Part shown: piece after piece, positions 16,723 to 24,555 of the stretch | Numbering within the stretch: position 1 is the first letter of the stretch | Layout: each line of letters opens with the position of its first letter | Assembly (NCBI RefSeq): GCF_028687955.1 | Contig: NZ_JAQTZC010000001.1 | Coordinates: 25,870-60,363 of the forward strand | Source of the DNA: Acidocella sp. | Lineage (GTDB): Bacteria > Pseudomonadota > Alphaproteobacteria > Acetobacterales > Acetobacteraceae | DNA: 34,494 bases | Reading direction: 5' to 3' | Position numbers and translations under genes: made by a program | Notes under the pieces: model-generated | Told to the model about the DNA's origin: nothing | Seen by the model: only the letters and a program-made list of their open reading frames with translations | Databases searched by the model: none

Positions 16723-17430
16723 CTAGGTTACGCCGGAGTCGTAAAAGTAGGTGGCGAGGCGGGCGAGTATTTCATCCTGCGGGGTTTCGGGCGCGATGGG
16801 CGGGTAGAGCTTCACGGTGACAATGCCGGGTAAAATGCGGAAGGCTTTCGCGCCCCAGGAGAGGCCGGAATCAGTGGCGGCGGGGATAAGCGGCAGGTTG
16901 TTGGCTTTGGCCAGGGCGACGATGCCGGGGTGCAGGCGGGCGCGCTTGCCGGGGAGAACGCGCGTGCCCTCGGGGAAGAGGATGATCTGGCGGCCGGCGT
17001 CGAGGGCCGTGGCACAGTCCGACACCATTTTACGCAGGGCCTGGCCGGCGCCGCCGCGGTCCACCGGGACCATGCCGGTAGGTTCCAGCAGCACCCCGAA
17101 CAGCGGGATTTTGGCCAGCTCACGCTTGAACACAAAGGAGGGGTGGGGCAGCAGGGTCAGCCAGATGAGGACATCGAGGGTGGACTGGTGCTGTGCCGCG
17201 ACGATGGCGCCGCCGGGCGGCGGCAGGTATTCGCGCCCCTCGATGCGCAGCCGGACACCGCAGAACAAACGCAGAGCGGCGAGGCAGATTTTGGCCCAGA
17301 GGATGGGCATGCGGTCAAGCCGCGCATAGCCCAGCCGCCAAAGCAGAATGCCCCAAAGGCTGAGTACGGTGCCGGTGCCGAACATGATGGCGTTGAAGGC
17401 GAGGGAGCGGAGGAAGCGCAGGTTGATCAA
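16723..17430 (-). CDS. plsC: 1-acyl-sn-glycerol-3-phosphate acyltransferase
   Basis: 235 residues, inner-membrane lysophosphatidate acyltransferase that makes phosphatidic acid. The HX4D catalytic motif is HQSTLD (His81, Asp86), with FKRELAKIP, the VDRGG segment and FPEGTR (residues 152-157) as the other acyltransferase motifs. One or two N-terminal hydrophobic segments (~10-55) anchor it. It is the last gene of ftsE-ftsX-ydcF-plsC and overlaps the preceding gene by 4 bases. Repeat copy 2 lies 15 bases beyond its stop codon. Confidence 0.94.
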   Translation of the reverse strand: MINLRFLRSLAFNAIMFGTGTVLSLWGILLWRLGYARLDRMPILWAKICLAALRLFCGVRLRIEGREYLPPPGGAIVAAQHQSTLDVLIWLTLLPHPSFVFKRELAKIPLFGVLLEPTGMVPVDRGGAGQALRKMVSDCATALDAGRQIILFPEGTRVLPGKRARLHPGIVALAKANNLPLIPAATDSGLSWGAKAFRILPGIVTVKLYPPIAPETPQDEILARLATYFYDSGVT

Positions 17431-18059
17431 TCCTGGGTTATGAGACTGGCGGCGAACCGGCGGAATCCTAAGCGCACCACGAGGTACTTGCTATATTCTC
17501 CGGCGAGCAACCGCAATGTGGGCAGGCTGAAGAGGTTGCGCATGGCGGGCGGGCGCACCGGGGCGGCGATGAGAGTGATACCGGGCAGGGCCTGATGCAT
17601 TTCCTGCATGGCGCGGGGCATATGATAGTCAGCGGTGACGACGATGAGCGAGTGGATGCCGTGGGCGCGGACCCAGTTGGAGGTCTCCAGCGCATTGCCG
17701 TGGGTTGTGCCGGCCATGTGGCCGAGGGTTATGGTGCTGGCATAGCGGGTGGCGGCGGCGGCGTCGTCGGCGGTGAAGTCACCCAGATAGGTGCCGCGCC
17801 CGGCGCCAGAGATGAGCAGCAGCGGGGCGTCGCGGTCAGCCAACAGGGCGAGGGCGGCGCTGACGCGGTCATCCCCGCCGGTGAGCGCGACGATGCCGCC
17901 AGCATGGGGCATGGGGTTGGGCGGCGCGGCGGTGAGGACCACGGCGAGGAAGATGACAAAGCCGGCCAGCCAGAGGCCTGCGAGGACAACGAAGCCCTTG
18001 GCGAACAAGCGCAGCACGGAGAAGCGGCGGCGGCGGCGGAAACGGCGGACGCGGGGCAT
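17427..18059 (-). CDS. YdcF-like (DUF218/SanA) membrane-anchored protein
   Basis: 210 residues from ATG 18059. A very basic N-terminus (RVRRFRRRRRF) precedes one membrane helix at about 20-45, so the rest is likely periplasmic. The DUF218 domain shows GGIVALTGGDDR, LLLISGAGRGTY, the conserved LETSNW segment and VVTADYHMPRAM. The family is linked in E. coli to envelope functions, but no reaction is established. Its start shares one base with the ftsX stop (TGATG), and its stop overlaps the plsC start by 4 bases, so all are coupled. The order ftsE-ftsX-ydcF-plsC recurs in alphaproteobacteria. Confidence 0.88.
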   Translation of the reverse strand: MPRVRRFRRRRRFSVLRLFAKGFVVLAGLWLAGFVIFLAVVLTAAPPNPMPHAGGIVALTGGDDRVSAALALLADRDAPLLLISGAGRGTYLGDFTADDAAAATRYASTITLGHMAGTTHGNALETSNWVRAHGIHSLIVVTADYHMPRAMQEMHQALPGITLIAAPVRPPAMRNLFSLPTLRLLAGEYSKYLVVRLGFRRFAASLITQD

Positions 18060-18961
18060 CAGACCAGTTTCCGCAGCCAGCCCCGCACGGTGAGCTGCGC
18101 CGAGCTCCACCCGATGACGGCGGCGGCCAGCGGCAGGCAGGGCAGCGCCGTCCACAACGCGGGCGGCAGGCCGGACAGCCCGTGTTGCAGGCCGTTAAGC
18201 TGGGGCGGCCCGCTGAAAGGCGCGGCCAGCGCGGCCAGCCAGAGTAGCACGGGCAGCGCCACCAGCGCCCCGGCGGCCGCGCCCGCCACGGCGAGGGCGG
18301 TGGCGCGGCTGGCGAAGCGGCTGGCGATGTCGCCATCCTGCGCGCCGAGGCCATGGATGATCTCGATGGTCTCGCGCCGTTGCGCGAGGCCCGCGCGGGT
18401 GGCCAGCGCGACCAGCGCGCCGCCGACCAGGGCGACGATAACCAGCACCGCGGCGGCGCAGGTTTGCAGGCTGCCGGTGAGCGCGGTGACGTGCGCGGCC
18501 CATTGCACGCCGGTTTGCGCCAGTGTGCCGGGGGCTGGTTTGTTCAGTGCCGCGGCGATGGCATCGCCCGGGCCGGGGCCGCTCCAAGTGGCGGTGATGA
18601 CAGCGGGGAGCGGCAGGCCGAGCGCCGCCGCATCCGTACCGAGCCAGGGGGCGAGCAGGTGGTTCAGGGCATCCGTGCTCAGCAGGCGCGGGCTGCTAAC
18701 GCCCGGCATGGTTTGCAGCGCGGCCTGTACGGCGGCCAGGCGGGTGGCGTTGCCGGCGGCGTCCGGCGCGCTGGGCTGGGGCACCTGGATGGTGAGCGCG
18801 GCGGCGGTATCGGTTTGCCATTGCGCGGCGAGCACGGTGCTGGCCAGCGCCCCTGCCACGGCCAGGGCGGCGAGGAAGCTCATGGCCGCGACCAGGACGG
18901 GCAGCATCCAGTCCTCCAGCGCCGAGTGCAGACCCAGCGGGTCGGTATGGTGTTTAGCCAT
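18059..18961 (-). CDS. ftsX: Cell division ABC-transporter permease FtsX
   Basis: 300 residues, four predicted membrane helices: one near residues 20-45, then three after residue ~165. FtsX forms a complex with FtsE at the division site that activates peptidoglycan hydrolases. The large periplasmic loop (~46-160) and the cytoplasmic segment AGLAQRRETIEIIHGLGAQD before the last helices are typical of FtsX. It starts 8 bases inside the end of ftsE, so the two are co-translated. It is Ala/Leu-rich and diverged, and the call rests largely on position next to ftsE plus the ETIEIIHGLGA segment. Confidence 0.92.
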   Translation of the reverse strand: MAKHHTDPLGLHSALEDWMLPVLVAAMSFLAALAVAGALASTVLAAQWQTDTAAALTIQVPQPSAPDAAGNATRLAAVQAALQTMPGVSSPRLLSTDALNHLLAPWLGTDAAALGLPLPAVITATWSGPGPGDAIAAALNKPAPGTLAQTGVQWAAHVTALTGSLQTCAAAVLVIVALVGGALVALATRAGLAQRRETIEIIHGLGAQDGDIASRFASRATALAVAGAAAGALVALPVLLWLAALAAPFSGPPQLNGLQHGLSGLPPALWTALPCLPLAAAVIGWSSAQLTVRGWLRKLV

Positions 18962-19637
18962 GCGCGGTGAGCCGGCCTTCGGCTATTTCCAGCCGCGGGG
19001 CGGGGTAGGCGGAAACCAGTGCGTGGTTGTGCGTGGCCACGATGACGGTGGTGCCAAGCTGGTTGAGGGCGGTGATCAGGGTCATCAGCCTGCTTGCCTG
19101 CTCATCGTCCAGATTGCCGGTGGGTTCGTCGGCGACCAGCAGTTTCGGTCGCCCGACCACGGCGCGCGCGATGGCGACGCGCTGTTGCTCGCCGCCGGAG
19201 AGTTCGTCGGGCAGCGCGCCCAGCCGGTTAGCGAGGCCGACCCAGCGGAGGATTTCAGTGACATCGGCGTGAACTTGCCGCTCGGCACGGCGCGCCAGGC
19301 GCATCGGCAGGGCCACGTTGTCATAAGCGGAGAGATGCGCGAGCAGGCGGAAATCCTGGTAGACCACGCCGATGCGCCGGCGCAGCAGCGCGGCATCGCG
19401 CCGGGAGATTCTGGCGGCATGGGTGCCCATGATGTCAATCCGGCCCTGGGTCGGGTGTTCGGCCAGGTAGATGAGCTTGAGCAGGGTGGTTTTTCCCGCG
19501 CCCGAAGGGCCGGTGAGCCAGCGGAAACCGCCCTCGGGGATTTTAAAATCAACACCGCGCAGCACATCGCGCGCCAAAGCCCCCGGGCTACGGTCCTGAT
19601 GGCGGTATTTTAACCAGACGTCGTCAAATCTAATCAT
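18954..19637 (-). CDS. ftsE: Cell division ATP-binding protein FtsE
   Basis: 227 residues, ABC ATPase partner of FtsX. Walker A is GPSGAGKTT at residues 43-51, the Q-loop is VYQDFRLL (the typical FtsE form), the signature is [14 protein letters not shown], and Walker B is [12 protein letters not shown] with a switch histidine in VATHNHAL. First gene of the ftsE-ftsX-ydcF-plsC operon, divergent from a zinc-ribbon gene across about 207 bases. Confidence 0.96.
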   Translation of the reverse strand: MIRFDDVWLKYRHQDRSPGALARDVLRGVDFKIPEGGFRWLTGPSGAGKTTLLKLIYLAEHPTQGRIDIMGTHAARISRRDAALLRRRIGVVYQDFRLLAHLSAYDNVALPMRLARRAERQVHADVTEILRWVGLANRLGALPDELSGGEQQRVAIARAVVGRPKLLVADEPTGNLDDEQASRLMTLITALNQLGTTVIVATHNHALVSAYPAPRLEIAEGRLTAHG

Positions 19638-19763
19638 TGGACCTTAAAGTTATTTTACACCAGGGGGTTAACCAGGTTTTGGTGGCGCGGCCGCGGCCCG
19701 GATCAGCCCCCGGGCGTTGAGACTGCCGCGCGTGGATAATGTTTAGATAGACCAAAATTTGTG

Positions 19764-19776
19764 TCAATTGAATTGA
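19764..19776. promoter_or_regulatory. 13-bp palindrome in the ftsE/zinc-ribbon divergent region
   Basis: TCAATT-G-AATTGA is a perfect palindrome with one central base in an AT-rich patch between divergent ftsE and the zinc-ribbon gene. It could be an operator. There is no further support. Confidence 0.25.
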
Positions 19777-19844
19777 TTGGCGGCCGAAGGTCATGCAGTT
19801 GTTATTGCGCGAACACGCCAGAAATGCCATTCATAAAGCTGATC

Positions 19845-20372
19845 ATGCGTCTTTTATGCCCGAATTGTTCAGCTGAGTACGAAGTGCCCGATGCGGCGCT
19901 GACGGGGCGCAGCCGCAAGTTGCAATGCGCGCGGTGCGGAACGAGCTGGCGCAGTCAGCCGCTTTCCCCCGATCTGGCCATGGTTTCAGATTTTGCGGCG
20001 GCGCCGGAGACGGTAAGTGAATCCCAGGTCGATGCCCCGCTTGTGGATGCCAAGCTTGCCGATGCGCCATTGGCGGCGGCGGAGGTGGTGAGCGTGCCGG
20101 TGAGTGAGACCGACCCGGCATTGGGGCTGCCGATGTTCCTGACCAGCAGCGGTGATGACGGCGTGGCGCCGTTGCATCAGCCCGGCCAGGGGGATTCCTT
20201 CGCGGATCTGGTGCACGCGGCGCGCAACAACGAGGTTGAATACGAGCCGGAAAAGCGCCCGCCGACGCCGGTTAAAACCGGCACTTTGCGGCTGGTGCTG
20301 ACTCTGTTGCTGCTGCTGGCGGCCGGATTGGCGGGGCTGGCCTTCATCGGGCATTTTGGACATATCGTATAA
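19845..20372 (+). CDS. MJ0042-type zinc-ribbon membrane protein
   Basis: 175 residues from ATG 19845, which puts the zinc ribbon at the very N-terminus: Cys5-X2-Cys8 and Cys28-X2-Cys31 (CPNC and CARC). A low-complexity acidic middle (~40-145) follows, then one membrane helix at ~148-168 and only a few residues after it. Earlier ATG 19824 or 19761 would place extra residues before the ribbon and lack good ribosome sites. Zinc-ribbon proteins next to ftsE are frequent in alphaproteobacteria and, as I recall, often continue past the helix. Here the TAA stop is made by T20370 plus the two A bases at the start of repeat copy 3, so the C-terminus may have been cut by the insertion. Confidence 0.82.
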   Translation: MRLLCPNCSAEYEVPDAALTGRSRKLQCARCGTSWRSQPLSPDLAMVSDFAAAPETVSESQVDAPLVDAKLADAPLAAAEVVSVPVSETDPALGLPMFLTSSGDDGVAPLHQPGQGDSFADLVHAARNNEVEYEPEKRPPTPVKTGTLRLVLTLLLLLAAGLAGLAFIGHFGHIV

Positions 20373-20496
20373 TACCAGTCAGCCTTAAGGCTGACTGGTA
20401 TGCGCGCGGGGCTGGTGGGGCGGCCGCGCGCAAAATCAAGAGCTTATACCGGCCCGCCACCAAACCCAGAGAGTCAAGCTCTTGGCGGGCTGGTAT
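20372..20496 (+). repeat. 125-bp palindromic repeat element, copy 3
   Basis: Same element and orientation as copies 1 and 2, between convergent zinc-ribbon and CtaG-like genes. It abuts the zinc-ribbon gene so closely that its left edge forms the stop codon. One private change (ACCAGCC to ACCGGCC in the right arm) would still allow a G-U pair in RNA. Confidence 0.93.
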
Positions 20497-20573
20497 TAGA
20501 TCAAATCCACCCGGAAACTTGGTCCAAAATTTCAAAGCTGGGCTGTGCTGGTATCGCTCAGGCGGGAAAACAC

Positions 20574-20615
20574 ACGTTGCAACGCAACAAAAAACGTGCT
20601 GCAACGCAACAAAAA
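20574..20615. repeat. Two-unit tandem direct repeat
   Basis: ACGT-TGCAACGCAACAAAAA (20574-20593) is followed at once by ACGTGC-TGCAACGCAACAAAAA (20594-20615). Each unit holds a small inverted repeat (GTTGC-AAC-GCAAC in the first). It lies 4 bases beyond the stop of the CtaG-like gene on the minus strand. There the unit reads as hairpin plus T-run, so a terminator role is possible. Confidence 0.6.
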
Positions 20616-20619
20616 CCGG

Positions 20620-21549
20620 CTATTTTTTCTGCCCGGTCCACTTGGCTTCGTAAATCTTCGCGCCAGGAGGTGGAACAAAGGATTCTTCGGCCTTGATGTC
20701 GGAGAGGCGCAGCGCGTTGAGGCTGATGAGCAGGGCGGCGGTGTTCATCATGCCGGGGGGTATCCACTGGATCAGCCCGCCGAGCATTTGATCATAAAGC
20801 GGGGAAATGGAGGGAAAGAGCCGGCCGCAAAGTGTGTAAAACGAGTACAGATTATCCGTGCTCAACGCGATGTAGGAGCTGACGGCGATCTGCGGGAACA
20901 TCACCAGGAAGCCGGCCGCGGCGCGGGCGAGGTAGGAGAAGCGCGCGGCGGGTTTTGGCCGCGGGTCCAGCACCACCAGCCAGAACAGTAAGCCCCCGAG
21001 CAGGCAGGAGAGGTTCATCACCGCGTAGAGGAACGGGTTGATCATGGCCGCGAAATGCACGGCGGGGATCAGCCAGACATCGGTGGTGATGAGGAAGATC
21101 GCCATGGCGGGCAGCGGGTGGGCCAGCACGCGGCTGAGCCTGTGCACAACCCGGCTCTGGCAGGCGCGCAGCACCCAGGGCGGGACGCCAAGGCGCAGGA
21201 CCTCGGGCATCCAGCCGATGGCGATGCCAAAGGGCGCCGCCATGCCGATAACCACCGCCTGGATGCGGTTGAGGAAGAACATGTGCTGGGAGATGTATTC
21301 AAAATGCGTTTGCAGCACGAAATAAATGCTGCCCAGGCCGAGCAGAAAGAACCACTGGCGCAGGCGGCCGGGTTTTTGCTCCGGCGCGATGCGGGCCATG
21401 CCGCGCAGATACCACAGCAGCATGAACCAGCTGCCGAGGAACACCGGGGCGTTGAAGACGAAGGGGAACAGGTAGGGCAGATGGGCTGGAACGTAGCGGC
21501 ACAGCAGGTCGACGATGACGGCGGCCAGCAGAATCAGGAAATCAAGCAT
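20620..21549 (-). CDS. CtaG-like (Caa3_CtaG family) cytochrome oxidase assembly membrane protein
   Basis: 309 residues from ATG 21549, about eight hydrophobic helices. Family features are the conserved HLPYLFPFVFNAPVFLGSW opening, QTHFEYISQHMFFLNRIQ with histidines between helices, and DVWLIPAVHFAAM. The Caa3_CtaG family (PF09678) is thought to help copper delivery or assembly of haem-copper oxidases; this is not the Cox11-type CtaG. The start lies 8 bases inside the end of the Lrp gene, so the two form one transcript on the minus strand. No oxidase subunits are in the window. Confidence 0.8.
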   Translation of the reverse strand: MLDFLILLAAVIVDLLCRYVPAHLPYLFPFVFNAPVFLGSWFMLLWYLRGMARIAPEQKPGRLRQWFFLLGLGSIYFVLQTHFEYISQHMFFLNRIQAVVIGMAAPFGIAIGWMPEVLRLGVPPWVLRACQSRVVHRLSRVLAHPLPAMAIFLITTDVWLIPAVHFAAMINPFLYAVMNLSCLLGGLLFWLVVLDPRPKPAARFSYLARAAAGFLVMFPQIAVSSYIALSTDNLYSFYTLCGRLFPSISPLYDQMLGGLIQWIPPGMMNTAALLISLNALRLSDIKAEESFVPPPGAKIYEAKWTGQKK

Positions 21550-22033
21550 TTGAACGATCCATTGGCACGCCGGCGAGATCCCGGCTGGTGCGTATTGTTT
21601 GCAGGGTTTGCACCCGGGCGACATGCGCGGCGCCGGTGAGCCGGGCGGTGAGCTGGTTCTCGTGCGCGGCGTCGCGTGCCACCAGCTTGAGCAGGAAATC
21701 GCCGCCGCCGCGGATCATATGGCATTCGCGCACCTCCGGCCAGGTGGCGACCAGGGCCTCGAAACCATCCAGCACCGCCTGTTTCTGGCTCTCCAGCCCG
21801 ACGATGACGAAGAAAGCGATCTGCCAGCCGAGTTTCTGGCCGTCCGTGCGGGCGTGGTAGCCTTGAATGAAGCCGGCCTCCTCCAGCCGGCGCACGCGGC
21901 GCAGGCAGGGCGGGGGCGAAATTCCGGCCCGCCTGGCCAGCTCTACATTGGTCATGCGGCCGTCCTCTTGCAGTTCGGCGATGATCTTGCGGTCGATGTC
22001 GTCGAGCTGGATCGGGTCGGGGTCAGTTGGCAT
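21542..22033 (-). CDS. Lrp/AsnC-family transcriptional regulator
   Basis: 163 residues. The N-terminal helix-turn-helix is LDDIDRKIIAELQEDGRM then NVELARRAGISPPPCLRRV (residues 10-46), followed by a RAM ligand-binding domain with the conserved VRECHMIRGGGDFLLKL. Such regulators respond to amino acids. It diverges from trxB over 181 bases, an arrangement (lrp/trxB/lysR) that I recall from other alphaproteobacteria. It overlaps the downstream CtaG-like gene by 8 bases. Confidence 0.93.
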   Translation of the reverse strand: MPTDPDPIQLDDIDRKIIAELQEDGRMTNVELARRAGISPPPCLRRVRRLEEAGFIQGYHARTDGQKLGWQIAFFVIVGLESQKQAVLDGFEALVATWPEVRECHMIRGGGDFLLKLVARDAAHENQLTARLTGAAHVARVQTLQTIRTSRDLAGVPMDRSNA

Positions 22034-22214
22034 GGCTGGTCCTAAAACACTGGCGGATGGTTCCGCGCAATATAATTACACAAATTCATTTGACCATGGG
22101 GGGAAATTGCCAACTACCGCGCCCCGTATCATAAACGCGCGCTTGTATCGGCGCGAGGTCAACAGATATGCTGCATTCCTGATTCTTAATTATTTTGGTG
22201 GATGATAAACGGAA

Positions 22215-23180
22215 ATGGCTGAGGTGAGGAAAACGCGCATACTGATCATCGGCGCGGGGCCGGCCGGTTACACGGCGGCAATTTATGCGGCGCGCGCCAA
22301 TTTGGCGCCGGTGATGGTGGCCGGGCTGCAGCCGGGCGGGCAGCTCACGATTACCACGGATGTGGAGAATTACCCCGGGTTTGCCGAGACCATCCAGGGC
22401 CCCTGGCTGATGGAGCAGATGGAAAAGCAGGCCGTGCATGTCGGCACCGAGGTCATCTACGATATCATCACCAAGGTGGATTTCTCCGCCCGGCCCTATC
22501 GCGCATGGTCGGATGCCGGGGTGGAGTTCGTGGCGGATGCCGTGGTGATCGCGACCGGGGCGCAGGCGCGCTGGCTGGGGCTGGATTCGGAGAAGATCTA
22601 CCAGGGCGCCGGGGTTTCCGCCTGCGCCACCTGTGACGGGTTTTTCTACCGGGGCAAAAAGGTCGCCGTGGTCGGCGGCGGCAACACGGCAGTGGAGGAG
22701 GCGCTCTATCTCACCCACCACGCCAGCCATGTGACCCTGGTGCACCGGCGCGACAGTTTCCGCGCCGAGAAAATTTTGCAGGACCGGCTGTTTGCCAACC
22801 CAAAAATCACCGTGATCTGGGACCATGCGGTGGATGAGATTCTGGGCGGCGGCACCCCTGCGGTGGTCACCGGGGCGCGGCTGCGCCATGTGAAGACCGG
22901 GGCCGCGCAGGAGATCAGCGTGGATGGCGTGTTCATCGCCATCGGCCACTCACCCGCCACCGGCGTTTTCGGCGGGCAGGTGAACACTGACGCGGAGGGA
23001 TTCATCATAACGAAACCCGGCAGCACCGAGACCTCGGTGCCCGGCGTTTTCGCGGCGGGCGACGTGCAGGATAAAATTTTCCGCCAGGCGGTGACAGCCG
23101 CCGGGACCGGCTGCATGGCAGCTCTGGAGGCGGAGAAATACCTGGCGCAGTTACCCCAGCAGGCAAGTGAGGCAGCATAA
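22215..23180 (+). CDS. trxB: Thioredoxin reductase
   Basis: 321 residues, low-molecular-weight flavoprotein type. It transfers electrons from NADPH through FAD to thioredoxin in the cytoplasm. Evidence: FAD-binding GAGPAG (13-18), the redox-active CATC (Cys137 and Cys140) followed by DGFFYRGK, the NADPH motif VVGGGNTAVEEALYL, the HRRDSFRAEKI segment that selects NADPH, and the C-terminal GVFAAGDVQD. The start ATG is preceded by CGGAA. Only 2 bases separate its stop from the LysR gene. Confidence 0.96.
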   Translation: MAEVRKTRILIIGAGPAGYTAAIYAARANLAPVMVAGLQPGGQLTITTDVENYPGFAETIQGPWLMEQMEKQAVHVGTEVIYDIITKVDFSARPYRAWSDAGVEFVADAVVIATGAQARWLGLDSEKIYQGAGVSACATCDGFFYRGKKVAVVGGGNTAVEEALYLTHHASHVTLVHRRDSFRAEKILQDRLFANPKITVIWDHAVDEILGGGTPAVVTGARLRHVKTGAAQEISVDGVFIAIGHSPATGVFGGQVNTDAEGFIITKPGSTETSVPGVFAAGDVQDKIFRQAVTAAGTGCMAALEAEKYLAQLPQQASEAA

Positions 23181-23182
23181 AA

Positions 23183-24094
23183 ATGACGGGGCAGAAAATG
23201 GATTGGGACAAGCTGCGGGTGTTCCACGCGGTGGCGGAGGCGGGCAGCTTCACCCATGCGGGTGATACGCTGAACCTTAGCCAGTCGGCGGTGTCGCGGC
23301 AGATTTCGGCGCTGGAGGAGGCGCTCGCGGTGCCGCTGTTCCACCGCCATGCGCGCGGGCTGATCCTCACCGAGCAGGGCGAGGCGCTGAACCGCACCGT
23401 GCGCGAGGTGTTCGCCAAGCTGGCGATGACCGAGGCGCTGCTGGCCGAGAGCAAGGAAAAACCGGCCGGGCGGCTGAAGGTGACCACCACGCACAGCTTT
23501 GGCGTGACCTGGCTGGCGCCGCGGTTGAAAACCTTTATGGCCGCGCACCCGGATGTGACCGTGACGCTGTTGCTCGATGACACCGATCTGGACCTGGCGA
23601 TGCGCGAGGCCGATGTGGCGATCCGCATGCACCCGCCGCGCCAGCCCGACCTGGTGCAGCGCCATCTGGGGGAAATCCGCAGCCAGATATTGGCCTCGGC
23701 GGAGTATCTGAAGGCCAACGGCACCCCGCAGATCGTGGAGGATCTCGACCATCACAAGCTGATCCTCTTTGGCGACCGCAAGCCGCCGGTGCCTGATGTG
23801 AACTGGCTGGCCGAGGTGGGCCGCAAGGACGGCACGCCGCGCCGGGGCGTGCTGGAGGTGAACTCCCTACAGGCGATGCTGGTTTGCATCCGCAACGGCA
23901 TGGGCATCGGGGCGGTGCCGGATTATCTGGTACAGGACCCAACAGGGTTGGTGAACGTGCTGCCCGATCTGAAAAAACCGGCCAATGAGATGTATTTTGT
24001 GTATCCCGAGGAGCTGCGCAACAGTAAGCGCGTCTCGGTTTTCCGGGATTTCCTGATCAACAGCATCTCCGAGCGCGGCGCGCATAAGCCCTGA
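23183..24094 (+). CDS. LysR-family transcriptional regulator
   Basis: 303 residues. A typical N-terminal winged HTH (DKLRVFHAVAEAGSFTHAG, then LNLSQSAVSRQISALE) is followed by a type-2 periplasmic-binding-like effector domain from about residue 95 (LKVTTTHSFGVTWLAPRL). ATG 23183 is used; ATG 23198 (MDWDKLRVF) would give a more typical LysR start. It is co-transcribed with trxB. Signal and targets are unknown; a link to redox or thioredoxin control is inferred only from position. Confidence 0.93.
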   Translation: MTGQKMDWDKLRVFHAVAEAGSFTHAGDTLNLSQSAVSRQISALEEALAVPLFHRHARGLILTEQGEALNRTVREVFAKLAMTEALLAESKEKPAGRLKVTTTHSFGVTWLAPRLKTFMAAHPDVTVTLLLDDTDLDLAMREADVAIRMHPPRQPDLVQRHLGEIRSQILASAEYLKANGTPQIVEDLDHHKLILFGDRKPPVPDVNWLAEVGRKDGTPRRGVLEVNSLQAMLVCIRNGMGIGAVPDYLVQDPTGLVNVLPDLKKPANEMYFVYPEELRNSKRVSVFRDFLINSISERGAHKP

Positions 24095-24133
24095 ACGGGC
24101 CATCCGGGAACCGCCAGAGTGCGATGGCGTCTC

Positions 24134-24258
24134 ATACCAGCCCGCCAAGAGCTTGACTCTCTGGGTTTGGTGGCGGGCTGGTATAAGTTCTTGATTTTGC
24201 GCGCGGCCGCCCCACCAGCCCCGCGCGCATACCAGTCAGCCTTAAGGCTGACTGGTAT
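24134..24258 (-). repeat. 125-bp palindromic repeat element, copy 4 (inverted)
   Basis: The same 125-bp element in the opposite orientation. Its only difference from consensus is AGAGCTT to AGAACTT. It lies between the lysR stop and the lysR terminator hairpin (24276-24299), so it appears to have inserted into the 3' untranslated region. Flanks (CTC left, CAG right) show no target duplication. Confidence 0.93.
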
Positions 24259-24275
24259 CAGCCATCTGACCCTGG

Positions 24276-24299
24276 AACCGGCGGATAAGGCCGGTTTTT
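24276..24299 (+). terminator. Rho-independent terminator of trxB-lysR
   Basis: AACCGGC (24276-24282), a 7-base loop GGATAAG, then GCCGGTT (24290-24296) running into TTTT (24296-24299). It is the first terminator-like hairpin with a T-run after lysR, 182 bases past the stop codon, because repeat copy 4 lies between. Confidence 0.65.
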
Positions 24300-24420
24300 A
24301 GGCAAAGTGGCGCGCTATTATGCACGAAGCGCGTGGCAGGCGCGCGACCAGCGGTTGTAAAAAGGCCGATATTACGAAATTAACACTTAAAAATTTTTTG
24401 GTTGTGGCCTATATACAACA

Positions 24421-24548
24421 TTGTTCGGTGCGAGCCGGACTCGTTCAACCCGCGAGGGTTGGATTGGGACTTTGGTCCCAACGTCTCCCAGACGTGAAGC
24501 CTCCCTGTTGACTTGACCCGCAAGCCCCTAGGCTGCGGGTCTTTTTTT
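24421..24548 (+). ncRNA. Candidate small regulatory RNA with intrinsic terminator
   Basis: An intergenic stretch with dense stable hairpins and no credible reading frame. In order: CGAG/CTCG (24431-24443), CAACCC-GCGA-GGGTTG with a GNRA tetraloop (24446-24461), TTGGGAC-TTTG-GTCCCAA (24464-24481), CGTCT-CCC-AGACG (24482-24494), an unpaired segment containing CCTCCC (24500-24505, complementary to a Shine-Dalgarno sequence), and a strong terminator. Upstream is an AT-rich stretch with TATATACAA (24410-24418) that could be a -10 region; no good -35 was found, so the 5' end is approximate. The layout of hairpins, exposed CCTCC and terminator is typical of small RNAs that block ribosome binding. 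I cannot assign a known family. Its Shine-Dalgarno-like end and position between two repeat copies are the only context. Confidence 0.6.
24515..24548 (+). terminator. Strong rho-independent terminator of the candidate sRNA
   Basis: GACCCGC-A-AGCC (24515-24526) pairs with GGCT-GCGGGTC (24531-24541) around the loop CCTA, an 11-bp stem with one bulged A. Seven T bases follow (24542-24548). Confidence 0.88.
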
Positions 24549-24555
24549 GGAGGTA

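Noticed and set aside
17595-19613. A 672-codon open frame on the plus strand opposite ydcF, ftsX and ftsE
   Set aside because: Antisense to three recognised, coupled genes; low-complexity Ala/Gly/Arg product.
24320-24511. A 63-codon frame across the candidate sRNA
   Set aside because: No ribosome site. It crosses the presumed promoter and hairpins, and its composition does not look coding.
24421-24548. tRNA, 6S RNA or SRP RNA as explanation of the structured intergenic region
   Set aside because: No cloverleaf or TTC loop for a tRNA. The 5' and 3' ends do not pair as in 6S RNA, and no SRP-RNA apical loop was found.
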